A stretch of DNA of 64,000 bases. It comes from Collimonas pratensis. Lineage in GTDB: Bacteria > Pseudomonadota > Gammaproteobacteria > Burkholderiales > Burkholderiaceae_D. Positions 18,801 through 28,669 of this stretch are shown here, piece after piece. Every line of letters starts with the position of its first letter. Position 1 is the stretch's first letter. The DNA lies in assembly GCF_001584185.1 (NCBI RefSeq), contig NZ_CP013234.1, positions 868,001 to 932,000 on the forward strand, read 5' to 3'. The position numbers and the translations under genes are program-made. Below the pieces are notes generated by a model. That model worked only from the letters and a program-made list of their open reading frames with translations. It ran no database searches and had not been told where the DNA came from.

Positions 18801-19886
18801 ATGGACCCACAAGATTTCAAACAGCAGGCTAGGGCGCAGATCCTCGGCGCGGCGGCAGAGAGTCGCGCGCTAGAAATTTGCGGCGGCAGCAGCAAGCGCT
18901 GGTACGGCCAAGAGGTGCAGGGCGAACTGCTGGATACGCGTGGCTACAGCGGCGTCATCGACTACGAACCGACCGAGCTGGTGATCACCGCCCGCTGCGG
19001 CACGCCATTGGTGGAAATCGAGTCCCTGCTGGCGCAGCATCAGCAAATGCTGGCTTTCGAACCTCCGCATTTCGGCAGCAACGCCACCCTGGGCGGCATG
19101 CTGGCCAGTGGCTTGTCGGGGCCGGCGCGGCAGGCGGTCGGTTCCTTGCGCGACTTTGTGCTGGGCACGGTACTGATGGATGGCAAGGGCGACGTGCTGC
19201 ACTTCGGCGGCCAGGTCATGAAAAATGTCGCCGGCTACGATGTGTCGCGCCTGCTGGCGGGCTCGCTTGGCACGCTGGGTTTGATATTGGAAGCCTCGGT
19301 CAAGGTGCTGCCGCGTCCGCTCGCGGTCAGCAGCCGGCGGTTTGCCATGACCCAGGCCGAGGCGATCCGCAGCTTGAATCAATGGGGCGGGCAGCCGCTG
19401 CCGCTGTCAGCCAGTTGCTGGCATGACGGCATGCTGACCATACGTCTGGCCGGCGCCGAGGCCGCAGTGCGCGCCGCCCAACACAAGCTGGGCGGAGAGG
19501 CGGTCGCGGACGACGAGCAGTTCTGGCGGGCGTTGCGCGAGCAGACGCATTCTTTCTTTGCCGGCGTCGCCGGCGGCAAGGCCTTGTGGCGCTTGTCCCT
19601 GCCGTCGATCGCCGAGCCCTTGCCGCTGGCCGGCGCAATCCTGATCGAATGGGGTGGGGCGCAACGCTGGCTGCTGGCGGACGAAGGTTCCGCGCCGGAT
19701 GCAGCCGCCATCCGCGCGGCGGCGAGCGCCGTCGGCGGCCATGCCACTTTGTACCGAGGCGGCGATAAAAGCGTCGGCGTGTTCCATCCGCTGGCGCCCG
19801 CTGTCGCGCAAATCCATCGCCGTTTGAAGGCAGGTTTCGATCCGGCGGGAATTTTCAATCGCGGCCGTATGTATCCGGATTTCTAG
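18801..19886 (+). CDS. glcE: Glycolate oxidase FAD-binding subunit GlcE
   Basis: 361 residues. A second FAD_binding_4 fold with a degenerate N-terminus (ALEICGGSSKRWYGQ), then PPHFGSNATLGGMLASGLSGPAR, GQVMKNVAGYDVSRLLAGSLGTLGLI and the C-terminal FNRGRMYPDF. The ATG at 18801 follows the glcD stop by 20 bases; the longer open frame upstream overlaps glcD and is rejected. Works in complex with GlcD and GlcF. Confidence 0.95.
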   Translation: MDPQDFKQQARAQILGAAAESRALEICGGSSKRWYGQEVQGELLDTRGYSGVIDYEPTELVITARCGTPLVEIESLLAQHQQMLAFEPPHFGSNATLGGMLASGLSGPARQAVGSLRDFVLGTVLMDGKGDVLHFGGQVMKNVAGYDVSRLLAGSLGTLGLILEASVKVLPRPLAVSSRRFAMTQAEAIRSLNQWGGQPLPLSASCWHDGMLTIRLAGAEAAVRAAQHKLGGEAVADDEQFWRALREQTHSFFAGVAGGKALWRLSLPSIAEPLPLAGAILIEWGGAQRWLLADEGSAPDAAAIRAAASAVGGHATLYRGGDKSVGVFHPLAPAVAQIHRRLKAGFDPAGIFNRGRMYPDF

Positions 19887-19901
19887 AAAAAAAACGCAAC
19901 C

Positions 19902-21140
19902 ATGCAAACCAATCTAGCCGATTTCATCAAGAACACGCGTGACGGCAAGGAAGCCGACGCCATCTTGCGCGCTTGCGTGCATTGCGGGTTCTGCACCGCC
20001 ACCTGCCCGACCTACCAACTGCTGGGCGACGAACTGGACGGGCCGCGCGGGCGCATCTACCTGATCAAACAGGTGCTGGAAGGGAAACCAGCCAGCGTCA
20101 AGACACAATCGCATTTGGACCGCTGCCTCACTTGCCGCAATTGCGAATCGACTTGCCCGTCAGGAGTGGAATATGGACGGCTGCTGGATATCGGCCGCAA
20201 AGTGGTGGAACGCCAGGTCGGGCGCCCATTCGGCGAGAAGATGGCACGCAGGGTATTGAAGGAATTCTTGCCGCGGCCATGGCTGTTCAAGCCGGCCATG
20301 GCCGCCGGACAATTGCTGCGGCCGTTGCTGCCGCAGAAACTCAAGAACAAGATTCCCATCAGGCAGGCTGCGGGAGTCAAGCCGCAGCGCCAGCACGAGC
20401 GCAAGATGCTGCTACTGGACGGCTGCGTGCAGCCGGCGATGTCGCCTAATATCAACAGCGCCACGGCAAGAGTGCTGGACGCGCTGGAAATACAGCTGCT
20501 GGTGGCGCCGAAAGCCGCTTGCTGCGGTGCTATCCGTTATCATCTCAACGACCAGAGCGGCGGCCTGGACGACATGCGGCGCAATATCGATGCCTGGTGG
20601 CCGTATGTCATCGGCAGCAACGGCCAGGGCGTGGAAGCGATCGTGATGACCGCCTCCGGCTGTGGCGTGACGGTGAAGGAGTACGGTCACCTGCTCGCGG
20701 CCGATCCTCAGTATGCCGTCAAGGCAAAAGCTATCTCGGCCTTGACCAAGGACCTGAGCGAAATCCTGCCTGAGTTTGAAATCGAGCTGCAACAAAAGCT
20801 GAGCGGAAAATTTCCTCAGCGCGTGGTCTATCATCCGCCCTGCACTTTGCAGCATGGCCAGCAGATTCGTGGCAAGGTGGAAGGCCTGCTGCGCGGCGTC
20901 GGCGTCGATGTGCAGTTGTGCGCCGACAGCCATTTGTGTTGCGGTTCGGCCGGGACCTATTCGGTCTTGCAGCCGGATTTGTCGTATCGCTTGCGCGACA
21001 ATAAGCTGGAAAAACTGCAGGCCACCCAGCCGGACATGATCGTCTCCGCCAATATCGGTTGCCTGACGCATCTGCAGTCAGGCACCGAGACGCCGGTCAG
21101 GCACTGGATAGAGTTGCTGGACCAGGCGCTGTCGTCCTGA
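19902..21140 (+). CDS. glcF: Glycolate oxidase iron-sulfur subunit GlcF
   Basis: 412 residues. Two [4Fe-4S] motifs, CVHCGFCTATCP (Cys 25, 28, 31, 35) and CLTCRNCESTCP (about residues 75-86), are followed by two CCG cysteine-rich domains (AAKACC-type motif at PKAACCGAIRYH and SHLCCGSAGTY). It passes electrons from GlcDE to the respiratory chain. Third gene of glcDEF, 15 bases after glcE. It converges on the porin gene with only 23 bases between the stops and no visible terminator. Confidence 0.96.
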   Translation: MQTNLADFIKNTRDGKEADAILRACVHCGFCTATCPTYQLLGDELDGPRGRIYLIKQVLEGKPASVKTQSHLDRCLTCRNCESTCPSGVEYGRLLDIGRKVVERQVGRPFGEKMARRVLKEFLPRPWLFKPAMAAGQLLRPLLPQKLKNKIPIRQAAGVKPQRQHERKMLLLDGCVQPAMSPNINSATARVLDALEIQLLVAPKAACCGAIRYHLNDQSGGLDDMRRNIDAWWPYVIGSNGQGVEAIVMTASGCGVTVKEYGHLLAADPQYAVKAKAISALTKDLSEILPEFEIELQQKLSGKFPQRVVYHPPCTLQHGQQIRGKVEGLLRGVGVDVQLCADSHLCCGSAGTYSVLQPDLSYRLRDNKLEKLQATQPDMIVSANIGCLTHLQSGTETPVRHWIELLDQALSS

Positions 21141-21163
21141 CCAGCACCTCGCCGCGCTGATGG

Positions 21164-22345
21164 CTAGAACTGATGGCGGATGCCCATCGCCGCGACAAAT
21201 TGCTTGCCATTGGAAGACGGTGTGCCGTTTTGCGAATCGCCAACGACGGCGACTGCATTGACCAATGTCACGCCATTCGCTCCCAGGGTCTGCCCGCGCG
21301 CTTTCTGATAGGCTTCCAGGAAATACAACGCCGTCCGCTTGGAAAAATCATAGGTCTGTTCAAGCGAAAACTGCTGGTAGCTGGCCGGATCGCTGATGCC
21401 GTTCGCTGCCGTTTCGCGCGTATAGCTGTAGCCGGCGGCCAGCGTGGTCGCCGTCGTCAGCTTGTAGGTGGAGATCAGCCCACCGGTATTGAAGGTCGCC
21501 TGATGCGAGAACAGCGATGCCGCTCCCGGCGTCATCTGAACATTGGAAAAATTCAGTCCTAGCATCAGATTGCCGGTGACGTTATAGCGCGCCGCGGCGG
21601 CAATCATCTGTACCGATTTGGCCGAGGCGTAGCCAGCATTCACCGGCGACTGCGCATAGCTGCCTGAGGTGACATTTGGATCCCACTGCGCAAAGCCCTT
21701 GAGATTGTTGTTGTTCAGTTTCAGATATCCCACTGCCAGGCCGAGCGCGTTGTAGTCGTAGCGCAGCGCCGCACTGGTGGAATTGCCGGAGCTGATGGTG
21801 CCGGCGTTTTCGCCGAAGCCGTACAAGGCGCTGGCCTGGAAGCCCGAGATCAGCGGCGTTGCATACACCAGGGAATTGTTGATGCGGATGGTGGTGTCGA
21901 GTCCATCCAGGTCGCCAGGATGGGCGCCGGTGGCGCCGGTCAGCACGCCGGTCGGCCCCAGGCCGCCGACATAGCGCCAGTACGGGGTGTACTGGCGGCC
22001 AAGGGTAAACGTGCCGTAGCGGGCGTCGCTCAGGCCGACAAAAGCCTGGCGGTTGAAGGCCTTGGTGGCATCGCTCTGGGCCCCGGTGTCGATGTTGAAA
22101 CCCTGCTCCAGCGTGAAAATCGCCTTGCTGCCGCCGCCCAGGTCTTCGCCACCGGTGAAGCCCAGCTTGCTGGCGTTCAGGTTGCCGCTGTTGATGTAGG
22201 TGTTTGCATTGCCGCGCTGGTTGCTGGAATGGATGATGGCGGCGTCGGCGGTGCCGTAGATCGTGACGCTGGTTTGCGCTTGAGTATACGCCGCGCCGGT
22301 CAGCGCGCTGGTTGCCAGTAATAGTTTTAGTGTTGTGTTTTTCAT
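21164..22345 (-). CDS. General porin of the Gram-negative (Burkholderiales) type
   Basis: 393 residues: a signal peptide (MKNTTLKLLLATSALTGAAYTQAQ, cleaved near 24), then SVTIYGTADAAIIHSS, KLGFTGGEDLGGGSKAIFTLEQGF and RQAFVGLSDARYGTFTLGRQYTPYW, the classic porin start, ending in the Phe-terminated strand GIRHQF required for outer-membrane insertion. It forms a trimeric 16-strand channel. It follows the GH31 gene by 16 bases and is the last gene of the sugar-acid operon, so it probably imports that substrate. Confidence 0.95.
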   Translation of the reverse strand: MKNTTLKLLLATSALTGAAYTQAQTSVTIYGTADAAIIHSSNQRGNANTYINSGNLNASKLGFTGGEDLGGGSKAIFTLEQGFNIDTGAQSDATKAFNRQAFVGLSDARYGTFTLGRQYTPYWRYVGGLGPTGVLTGATGAHPGDLDGLDTTIRINNSLVYATPLISGFQASALYGFGENAGTISSGNSTSAALRYDYNALGLAVGYLKLNNNNLKGFAQWDPNVTSGSYAQSPVNAGYASAKSVQMIAAAARYNVTGNLMLGLNFSNVQMTPGAASLFSHQATFNTGGLISTYKLTTATTLAAGYSYTRETAANGISDPASYQQFSLEQTYDFSKRTALYFLEAYQKARGQTLGANGVTLVNAVAVVGDSQNGTPSSNGKQFVAAMGIRHQF

Positions 22346-22361
22346 GTCTCCCCCTGGGGTT

Positions 22362-24833
22362 TTATTGATTGAACCGCTTCAGAATGCTGACGATCTTTTC
22401 CTTGATGGAGAATTTCGGATCGGATTGCAGCTTGATTTTCAACTGGATCTCGCGTCGTTGATTGACGATGGCGTCGCCCAGGATGGCGGCGGCGCTTAGT
22501 ACTACCTGACGCATTTCATGCTGCGGCAGCAGTAGCGTGACCAGGTCTGATGGCGGCTGGATGCCGCTGCATTCGAGATCGATATCCAGCGTCTCGGCAT
22601 TGCTCTGCACGCGGATTTTCCACAGGCTGCTCTTGCCGTCGAGGTAAGCATTGCTGTCACCGTCATCGTCAAAGAATTCAACGGAGAAAGCGCCGTCAAG
22701 CTGGTGCGGAAACAGCATGAAGCCTTGCTGATGGGCGGGGCGGTTGAAATGCTGTTCGGCGACGTTGATGGCCATCGCGCTGCCGGCCCGCGCCAGCAGC
22801 GGCGGCTGTTCGCCCACCGCCGGCAAGGTAATCTCTTGCCCGCCTTGATGGTGGGCGCCGCTCCAGAAGTCGTACCAATCGGCGCCGGCGGGAAGGTAGA
22901 CGGTGCGGCTGGTTTGTTCGGGCTCGACCACGGCTGCCAGCAATAAGCTGGGGCCGATCAGCATGTCGTCGTTCTCGGAAAAGCACTTCGGATCGTTCGG
23001 GAAAGCCAGGAAAGTCGGCTTGATCATCGGCTCGTAGTGCTGGTGATAACGCCACAGCAGATCGTAGAAATAAGGTGTCAGACAGGCGCGCAACTTGAGC
23101 AGGTTGCGGATCGCACCGGTAATCTCGGGATACATCCAGGCTTCGTTGACGGTCCGGTCGTCGTTCCAGGAATGGATCGAAAAACGCGGCATGAAGATAC
23201 CGAACTGTACCCAGCGCAGCAGCAGATCCGGACTTGGCGCCGGGCCGCTGAAACCGCCGACGTCGTGGCCGGTGTTGGAAATGCCGGACATGGCCAGGCC
23301 CAGCCCCATCTTGATGTTGTACTTGAGTGTTTGCCAGGATGTGTAGTTGTCGCCCGACCAGGTCTGCACATAGCGCTGCATGCCCGCGGCGCCAGAGCGT
23401 GACACCAGGTAGGGGCGCTTGCCTGGTGCGAATTCGCTCTGTGCTTCGCGCGAGGCGGCCATCATCAGCAGGGTTTGCAAGCCCTTGGCCTCGACTGCCT
23501 TGAAACGCTGGCCGAATCCGTCGGCGGTGGCGCGCGGATTCAATACCTGGAATTCGTTGTTGTCATTCCAGGTAGCGGCGATGCCGTATTCCAGCAAGGC
23601 GGTGGTTACGCCCCGCTTCCACCAGGCGATGGTGTCCGGATTGGTGAAATCCAGGTAAGCGCCGACTTCGTCCCAGAACTGCACCATTTCCGGCTTGCCG
23701 TCCTGGTTCTTGATGAACAGGTTCAGGCTTTCGGCTTCGCTGAAGCGCGGATGATCCTGCAGCAGACAAGGCTTGATGTTGGCGCACAGCCGCACGCCAT
23801 GCTGCAGGTAGTGTTCGGCAAAGGCTTTGGGATCGGGGAATTTGTCGCGGTTCCAGTTGAAGACGTAGCGCTTGTTGCCGATCGAGGTGTAGCCGGACGA
23901 CAGATGAAACGAATCGCACAGCATGTCGTGCTGCTCGCAGCCGGCCAGGAAGCCATTCATTTGTTCCTGCGCGTCCGGCTGGTCGGTATAGCTCATGGTG
24001 GAACCGGAATAGCCGATGCCCCATTTCGGCGTGAACGCCGGCTTGCCGGTCATCCAGGTATAGCGCTGCACTACCTGCTCCATGCTGTCGCCGGCGATGA
24101 AGTAGTAGTCGAGGTCGCCATGGTCGGCGACGAAGTAGCGGTAGTGGCCGTGATAGTTGTCCAGTTCGCAGCCCATGTCCAGCTTGCCTTCGGACAGGGT
24201 GTCGTAGAACAGGCCGAAGGCAGCTTGCTGGCGTTTGCTCCAGGTGATATAGAACGGAATATGCTTGTACAGGACGTCGGTGCTGCTGGCGTTGTAGCCC
24301 ATCGCATCGATGGTCCTGAGAGAAAAGCTGCGGCCGTGGCGGTTGGTGTCGCCGCTGCGCTCGCCAAGGCCGAAGTACATCTCATCCTCGGCGTCGCGCT
24401 TCAGATAGTGATACACCTTGTCGTCCCAGTAGCCGAAATTGACGGCTTGCGTGCTGCGGTCGCGTGCCAGTTCTTTCCATTCGCCGGCGGGGCGGGTTTC
24501 CCAGCTGCAGTACAAGCCTTTCAGCTGCACCGTCAGACGGATCTTTTCGGTTTGTATCTGCAGGGCGCCGTCCAGTTTGCGCAGGGTGAAGTCAGGCAGG
24601 GAAAAGCCGGCCAGCGACAGCCGCTCGCGTCCCTCCAGCGGTAAGGGCTCGGCGCCAGGCGCTATCGCCCAGGTGCGCGGGAAATGCAGCTGCGCATCCG
24701 GCAGCACCATGACGCGGATGATGTCCTGCTCCAGTACGAAGATGTGGGCGACGTGGCCACCCGCGCTTTTCAGCATCAGTGTGGCGCCGTTCTTTTCTGC
24801 CAGATGAAATTCAGGAATATGGTTAACCGACAT
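22362..24833 (-). CDS. Glycoside hydrolase family 31 (alpha-glycosidase)
   Basis: 823 residues, no signal peptide, so cytoplasmic. The GH31 core shows FGLGERSGDTNRHG (about residue 155), FTPKWGIGYSGSTMSY, the nucleophile Asp in ATWNDNNEF (about 420) and the acid/base Asp in TWSGDNYTSW (about 492), followed by GISNTGHDVGGF and FMPRFSIHSWNDD. GH31 enzymes cleave alpha-glucosides, alpha-xylosides or sulfoquinovosides; WNDNNE departs from the sulfoquinovosidase type, so alpha-glucosidase or alpha-xylosidase is more likely. Its neighbours (MFS, lactonase-like protein, GudD) suggest a glycoside attached to a sugar acid. An extra C-terminal segment (ISVSIKEKIVSILKRF-like tail) lacks family similarity. 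Confidence 0.92.
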   Translation of the reverse strand: MSVNHIPEFHLAEKNGATLMLKSAGGHVAHIFVLEQDIIRVMVLPDAQLHFPRTWAIAPGAEPLPLEGRERLSLAGFSLPDFTLRKLDGALQIQTEKIRLTVQLKGLYCSWETRPAGEWKELARDRSTQAVNFGYWDDKVYHYLKRDAEDEMYFGLGERSGDTNRHGRSFSLRTIDAMGYNASSTDVLYKHIPFYITWSKRQQAAFGLFYDTLSEGKLDMGCELDNYHGHYRYFVADHGDLDYYFIAGDSMEQVVQRYTWMTGKPAFTPKWGIGYSGSTMSYTDQPDAQEQMNGFLAGCEQHDMLCDSFHLSSGYTSIGNKRYVFNWNRDKFPDPKAFAEHYLQHGVRLCANIKPCLLQDHPRFSEAESLNLFIKNQDGKPEMVQFWDEVGAYLDFTNPDTIAWWKRGVTTALLEYGIAATWNDNNEFQVLNPRATADGFGQRFKAVEAKGLQTLLMMAASREAQSEFAPGKRPYLVSRSGAAGMQRYVQTWSGDNYTSWQTLKYNIKMGLGLAMSGISNTGHDVGGFSGPAPSPDLLLRWVQFGIFMPRFSIHSWNDDRTVNEAWMYPEITGAIRNLLKLRACLTPYFYDLLWRYHQHYEPMIKPTFLAFPNDPKCFSENDDMLIGPSLLLAAVVEPEQTSRTVYLPAGADWYDFWSGAHHQGGQEITLPAVGEQPPLLARAGSAMAINVAEQHFNRPAHQQGFMLFPHQLDGAFSVEFFDDDGDSNAYLDGKSSLWKIRVQSNAETLDIDLECSGIQPPSDLVTLLLPQHEMRQVVLSAAAILGDAIVNQRREIQLKIKLQSDPKFSIKEKIVSILKRFNQ

Positions 24834-24855
24834 GCAGATCTCCAGGATGCTTGAT

Positions 24856-26133
24856 TCAGATTCTTGACACTGTGGCGCTGTTGTCTTTGTAGCCGCGATA
24901 CAGCAGGAACAGGATGGTGGCTCCTACCACGTCGAACATGCCCAAGGCCGCAAACAGCGGGGTATAGCCGATCGATTCCGCCAGTTGCCCGATCAGCAGT
25001 GAAAACGACAGGCCGCCGATCCAGCTGATCATGCCGGTCAGGCCGTTGGCGGTGCCGACTTCACGGGTATTGAAAACGTCGGTGGTCATGGTGTTGACAA
25101 GGCCGGAAATCATCTGGTGGGCGAAACCGCCGATGCAGAAGAGGGCGATTGCAACATAAGGGCTTTCTACATAGCCGACAAAGCCGACGCTGGTCATCAG
25201 CAGGGCGCCGGTGGCGATGCCGGCGATGCGCGAGTTGACCAGCTTGAACTTGAAGTGCTTCATCAGGAAAGGCGACAGGTAGCCGCCCAGAATGCCGCCC
25301 ATGTCGGCGGCGAAGAAGGGCATCCAGCCAAAAATCGCGAACTCTTTCAGGTTCATGCCGCGCACCGAAATGAAGTACAGCGGGATCCAGAAGTTGAAGG
25401 TTTGCCAGGCCGGTTCGGCCAGGAAGCGCGTGATGGCGATGCCCCAGAAGCGGCGCGTGCTGACGATAGTCTTGACCGAGGGTTTGGCGTGCGCCTGGCT
25501 TTCGGCGATGCTTTCCTGGCCGGAAAGGATGTAGTCGCGCTCTGTATCACTCAGGTTAGGATGATCCTTGGGGGCGCGGTAAAAGAAGAACCACAAGCCG
25601 GCAAAGATGAAGCCGAGCGCGCCGGTCACGATGAACGCGGCTTGCCAGCTGTGCTTGTACAGCAGCCAGGCCACCAGCACCGGCGCGATCACTGCCCCCA
25701 TGGAAGTGCCGGCGTTGAAATAGCCGACCGCTACCGAGCGTTCCTGTTTTGGAAACCATTCCGAAACTGCCTTGATGCCAGCCGGTATCGCCGCCGCTTC
25801 GGTCAGGCCGAGCAGGCCGCGGAAGAATGCCAGCGAGATCCAGCCGGTGGCGAAGCCATGCAGCATGCCGACTACCGACCAGGCCGCCGCGAACAGGGCG
25901 AAGCCCACTTTCAATCCGAGGAAGTCGATGATGTAGCCGCACACCGGCTGCATGATGGTGTAAGCGACCTGGAAGGCCGCCACCACATAGGAGTATTCCT
26001 TGGTGGAGAAATTCAGGTCGTGTTTCAGCGTGTCCGCCAGCACGCCGAGAGAATTGCGCGAGATGTAGTTAAGGATGGTGCCAAAACAGACGAGGGCGAT
26101 AATCCACCAGCGTAGGCCTTTGATGCGTTTCAT
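24856..26133 (-). CDS. MFS transporter, anion:cation symporter (ExuT/GudP-like) family
   Basis: 425 residues, 12 predicted helices. RWWIIALVCFGTILNYISRNSLGVLADTLKHDLNFSTKEYSYVVAAFQVAYTI and the RGLLGLTEAAAIPAGIKAVSEWFPKQERSVAVGYFNAGTSMGAVIAP stretch match hexuronate/glucarate carriers of the ACS family. It probably brings the sugar acid or its glycoside across the inner membrane with protons. Second-to-third position of the LacI-controlled operon, 22 bases before the GH31 gene. Confidence 0.9.
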   Translation of the reverse strand: MKRIKGLRWWIIALVCFGTILNYISRNSLGVLADTLKHDLNFSTKEYSYVVAAFQVAYTIMQPVCGYIIDFLGLKVGFALFAAAWSVVGMLHGFATGWISLAFFRGLLGLTEAAAIPAGIKAVSEWFPKQERSVAVGYFNAGTSMGAVIAPVLVAWLLYKHSWQAAFIVTGALGFIFAGLWFFFYRAPKDHPNLSDTERDYILSGQESIAESQAHAKPSVKTIVSTRRFWGIAITRFLAEPAWQTFNFWIPLYFISVRGMNLKEFAIFGWMPFFAADMGGILGGYLSPFLMKHFKFKLVNSRIAGIATGALLMTSVGFVGYVESPYVAIALFCIGGFAHQMISGLVNTMTTDVFNTREVGTANGLTGMISWIGGLSFSLLIGQLAESIGYTPLFAALGMFDVVGATILFLLYRGYKDNSATVSRI

Positions 26134-26162
26134 ATTGGTTGTCTCGGTGAGTTTTTATAATT

Positions 26163-26179
26163 GCCGCCTAGTTGGCGGC
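26163..26179 (-). other. Hairpin between the SMP-30 and MFS genes
   Basis: GCCGCC (26163-26168) and GGCGGC (26174-26179) with a 5-base loop in the 122-base gap inside the operon, about 30 bases before the MFS start. It might affect relative expression of the two halves by RNA processing or stability. Confidence 0.4.
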
Positions 26180-26255
26180 TTGGTGATTCCGCAGCTTTTC
26201 ACTATCAAAAATCCAGGCGCGGTTTGCCGCCCGAGGTCCGTCCGGCTGACGGCTT

Positions 26256-27146
26256 TTACACGCCGAATTCCGCGACAGGCGTGCCCGCCACCGGCATGTC
26301 GACGGCAAACAGCGCGCCGGCCAGCGGTTCGCGCGCCAGCTCCTCGGCGCTCATGTTTTCGGTGAGCGAGGTGATGTACAGCGTTTTAAGGTCGGCGCCG
26401 CCGAAGGCGCACATGGTAGGACGCGACACCGGCAGCGGCAGGTATCCCAGCAGCTGGCCCTGCGGCGAGAACTTGTTGATGCGTCCGGCAGTGATGCCGC
26501 AGCCCCAGTAATTGCCCTCGGCATCGATTGCGCCGCCGTCGGGACGGCCCCATTCCGGCTGCATCTGTACAAACACTTGACGCGGACCGAGCGCGCCGCT
26601 GGCGGCGTCGAAGTCATAGCGGTAGATTACTGCGCGGCGCGAATCGGAGTGATACATGGTGCGGCCATCCGGGCTCCATGCCAGGCCGTTCGAAACCACC
26701 AGCCCGTTGCCGTGGGCGCTGATGCTGCCGTCCGGCGCCAGTCGGTAGAGTGAGGCGCAGGGCTGCTTGTCGGCGCGGTCGTCCATGGTGCCGGCCCAGA
26801 AGGCGCCGTCCGGTCCGGTCTTGCCGTCGTTGAGGCGGTTGTGCGATATGTGCGGTTCCGGATGCGCGATCAGGGTCCAGCTGGCGTCGGCCGGATCGAA
26901 CCAGTGAAAGCCGCTGCGCAACGCGGTGACGATCTTGCCGTTGCGCGCCAGGCTGATCGAGCCGATGGCGGCAGGCGCCGTCCAGCTGCGCTGTTGTCCC
27001 GAGGCGGGATCGAAGCGGTGCAGTGCGGGCTTGAGGATATCCACCCAGTACAGAACCTGTTCACGCTGCGACCACACCGGCGATTCGCCGACAATGGCGC
27101 CCTCGGCGCGGAGCATGCGGACGGGGAAATCAAATTGCTGAATCAT
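26256..27146 (-). CDS. SMP-30/gluconolactonase/LRE family protein
   Basis: 296 residues, a six-bladed beta-propeller. Family marks are LRAEGAIVGESPVWSQREQVLYWVDI with the metal-ligand Glu (about residue 18), NDGKTGPDGAFWAGTMD (about residue 105), NGLAWSPDGRTMYHSDS (about 148) and the RPDGGAIDAEGNYWGCG region. These enzymes hydrolyse sugar lactones such as glucono-, glucaro- or xylonolactone. In this operon it would open a lactone to the acid used by GudD. Cytoplasmic, 91 bases after gudD. Confidence 0.93.
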   Translation of the reverse strand: MIQQFDFPVRMLRAEGAIVGESPVWSQREQVLYWVDILKPALHRFDPASGQQRSWTAPAAIGSISLARNGKIVTALRSGFHWFDPADASWTLIAHPEPHISHNRLNDGKTGPDGAFWAGTMDDRADKQPCASLYRLAPDGSISAHGNGLVVSNGLAWSPDGRTMYHSDSRRAVIYRYDFDAASGALGPRQVFVQMQPEWGRPDGGAIDAEGNYWGCGITAGRINKFSPQGQLLGYLPLPVSRPTMCAFGGADLKTLYITSLTENMSAEELAREPLAGALFAVDMPVAGTPVAEFGV

Positions 27147-27237
27147 GTTGCTACCTCATTGCTGGTCATGCGATGGATGGGCATACAGATTGCATGATGC
27201 TGCTTTTGCTGAATCTTTGTCGCCGCCGCCTGCTGGT

Positions 27238-28587
27238 TTAGCGCAGCAGGCAGGGTTTCTTGTTGTCGAATTTCCAGCCGGGGATCAGGTATTGCATGGC
27301 GACGGCATCGTCGCGCGCGCCCAGTCCCATGTTGCGATATAGCTGATGTGCTGCTTCCAGCTGCGCCAGGTCGAGCTCGATGCCGAGGCCGGGCTTTTTC
27401 GGCACTTCAACCATGCCGCCGGCGATCTGCAGCGGCTCCCTGGTCAGGCGCTGGCCGTCCTGCCAGATCCAGTGGGTATCGATGGCGGTGATGTTGCCGG
27501 GTGCGGCTGCCGCTACATGGGTGAACATCGCCAGCGAGATATCGAAATGGTTGTTGGAGTGCGAACCCCAGGTCAGGCCCCATTCATGGCACATCTGTGC
27601 CACCCGCACTGAACCCTGCATGGTCCAGAAATGCGGATCGGCCAACGGGATATCGACTGATTGCAGCTGGATCGCGTGGCCCATTTCGCGCCAGTCGGTG
27701 GCGATCATGTTGGTGGCGGTTTTCAGGCCGGTGGCGCGGCGGAATTCGGCCATGACTTCGCGTCCGGAAAAGCCGTTCTCGGCGCCGCAGGGATCTTCTG
27801 CATACGCCAGTACTGCATGCTGGTCGCGGCACAGGCGGATCGCATCCTTGAGCAGCCAGCCGCCGTTGGGGTCAAGCGTGATACGCGCCTGCGGGAAGCG
27901 TTCCGCCAGCGCGGTCACCGCCTCCATTTCATCTTCGCCGCGCAGCACGCCGCCCTTCAGCTTGAAATCGTTGAAGCCATAGCGCTGATGGGCTGCTTCC
28001 GCCAGCGCCACCACTGCTTGTGTATCGAGCGCCGGCTGATGGCGCAGGCGCAGCCAGTCGTCGTCGCTGTCAGCTTCGTTGACGTAGGGCAGATCGGTGG
28101 CGCCGCGGTCGCCGATGTAGAACAGGTAGCCGAGCATCTTTACCGCGTCGCGCTGCTGGCCCTCGCCCAGCAGGGCCGCTACCGGCACACCAAGGAATTT
28201 TCCCAGCAGGTCGAGCAGGGCGGCTTCGAGCGCGGTCACGGCATGGATCGCGATGCGCAGGTCGAAGGTCTGCAAGCCGCGGCCGCCGGCGTCGCGCTCG
28301 CTGAAGGCGCTGCGGGCGCTGTTCAGAATTGCCTGGTAGTTGCCGATGGCTTTGCCCAGCAGTAGCGGCCGCGCATCTTCCAGTGTTTGCCGGATACGTT
28401 CGCCGCCAGGCACTTCGCCGACGCCGGTATGGCCGGCGCTATCGGTCAGGATCACGATATTTCGCGTGAAATAGGGGCCGTGCGCACCGCTCAGGTTGAG
28501 CAGCATGCTGTCGCGTCCGGCGACCGGCACCACGCGCATGTCGACGATGAGGGGACTGCCTGGGACCTGCGTGCTCGGTGATGTCAT
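27238..28587 (-). CDS. gudD: Glucarate dehydratase
   Basis: 449 residues (E. coli GudD 446), enolase superfamily. It dehydrates D-glucarate (and L-idarate) to 5-keto-4-deoxyglucarate. [29 protein letters not shown] at the N-terminus, the KxK base in FNDFKLKGG (about residue 207), the metal ligands starting LDPNGGW and the His-Asp dyad in [16 protein letters not shown] (about residue 340) are all intact, as is the C-terminal [15 protein letters not shown]. The ATG at 28587 is the family start. First gene of the operon, directly behind a recognisable promoter and double operator. The next enzyme of the pathway (KdgD or GarL) is not in the window. Confidence 0.96.
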   Translation of the reverse strand: MTSPSTQVPGSPLIVDMRVVPVAGRDSMLLNLSGAHGPYFTRNIVILTDSAGHTGVGEVPGGERIRQTLEDARPLLLGKAIGNYQAILNSARSAFSERDAGGRGLQTFDLRIAIHAVTALEAALLDLLGKFLGVPVAALLGEGQQRDAVKMLGYLFYIGDRGATDLPYVNEADSDDDWLRLRHQPALDTQAVVALAEAAHQRYGFNDFKLKGGVLRGEDEMEAVTALAERFPQARITLDPNGGWLLKDAIRLCRDQHAVLAYAEDPCGAENGFSGREVMAEFRRATGLKTATNMIATDWREMGHAIQLQSVDIPLADPHFWTMQGSVRVAQMCHEWGLTWGSHSNNHFDISLAMFTHVAAAAPGNITAIDTHWIWQDGQRLTREPLQIAGGMVEVPKKPGLGIELDLAQLEAAHQLYRNMGLGARDDAVAMQYLIPGWKFDNKKPCLLR

Positions 28588-28640
28588 GTGTGGCTGCCTG
28601 TGGCTGAAAAGGTGTCGAATCGGTGATGTCGCTTGCGATC

Positions 28641-28669
28641 TGTATATTCTGCAGTGTGATTTTCTACAA
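28641..28669 (-). promoter_or_regulatory. gudD operon promoter
   Basis: On the minus strand TTGTAG (28669-28664) and TATACA (28646-28641) are separated by exactly 17 bases, 54 bases before the gudD ATG. The -35 box abuts the double operator at 28670-28708, a position suited to repression by the LacI-type protein encoded upstream. Confidence 0.6.
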
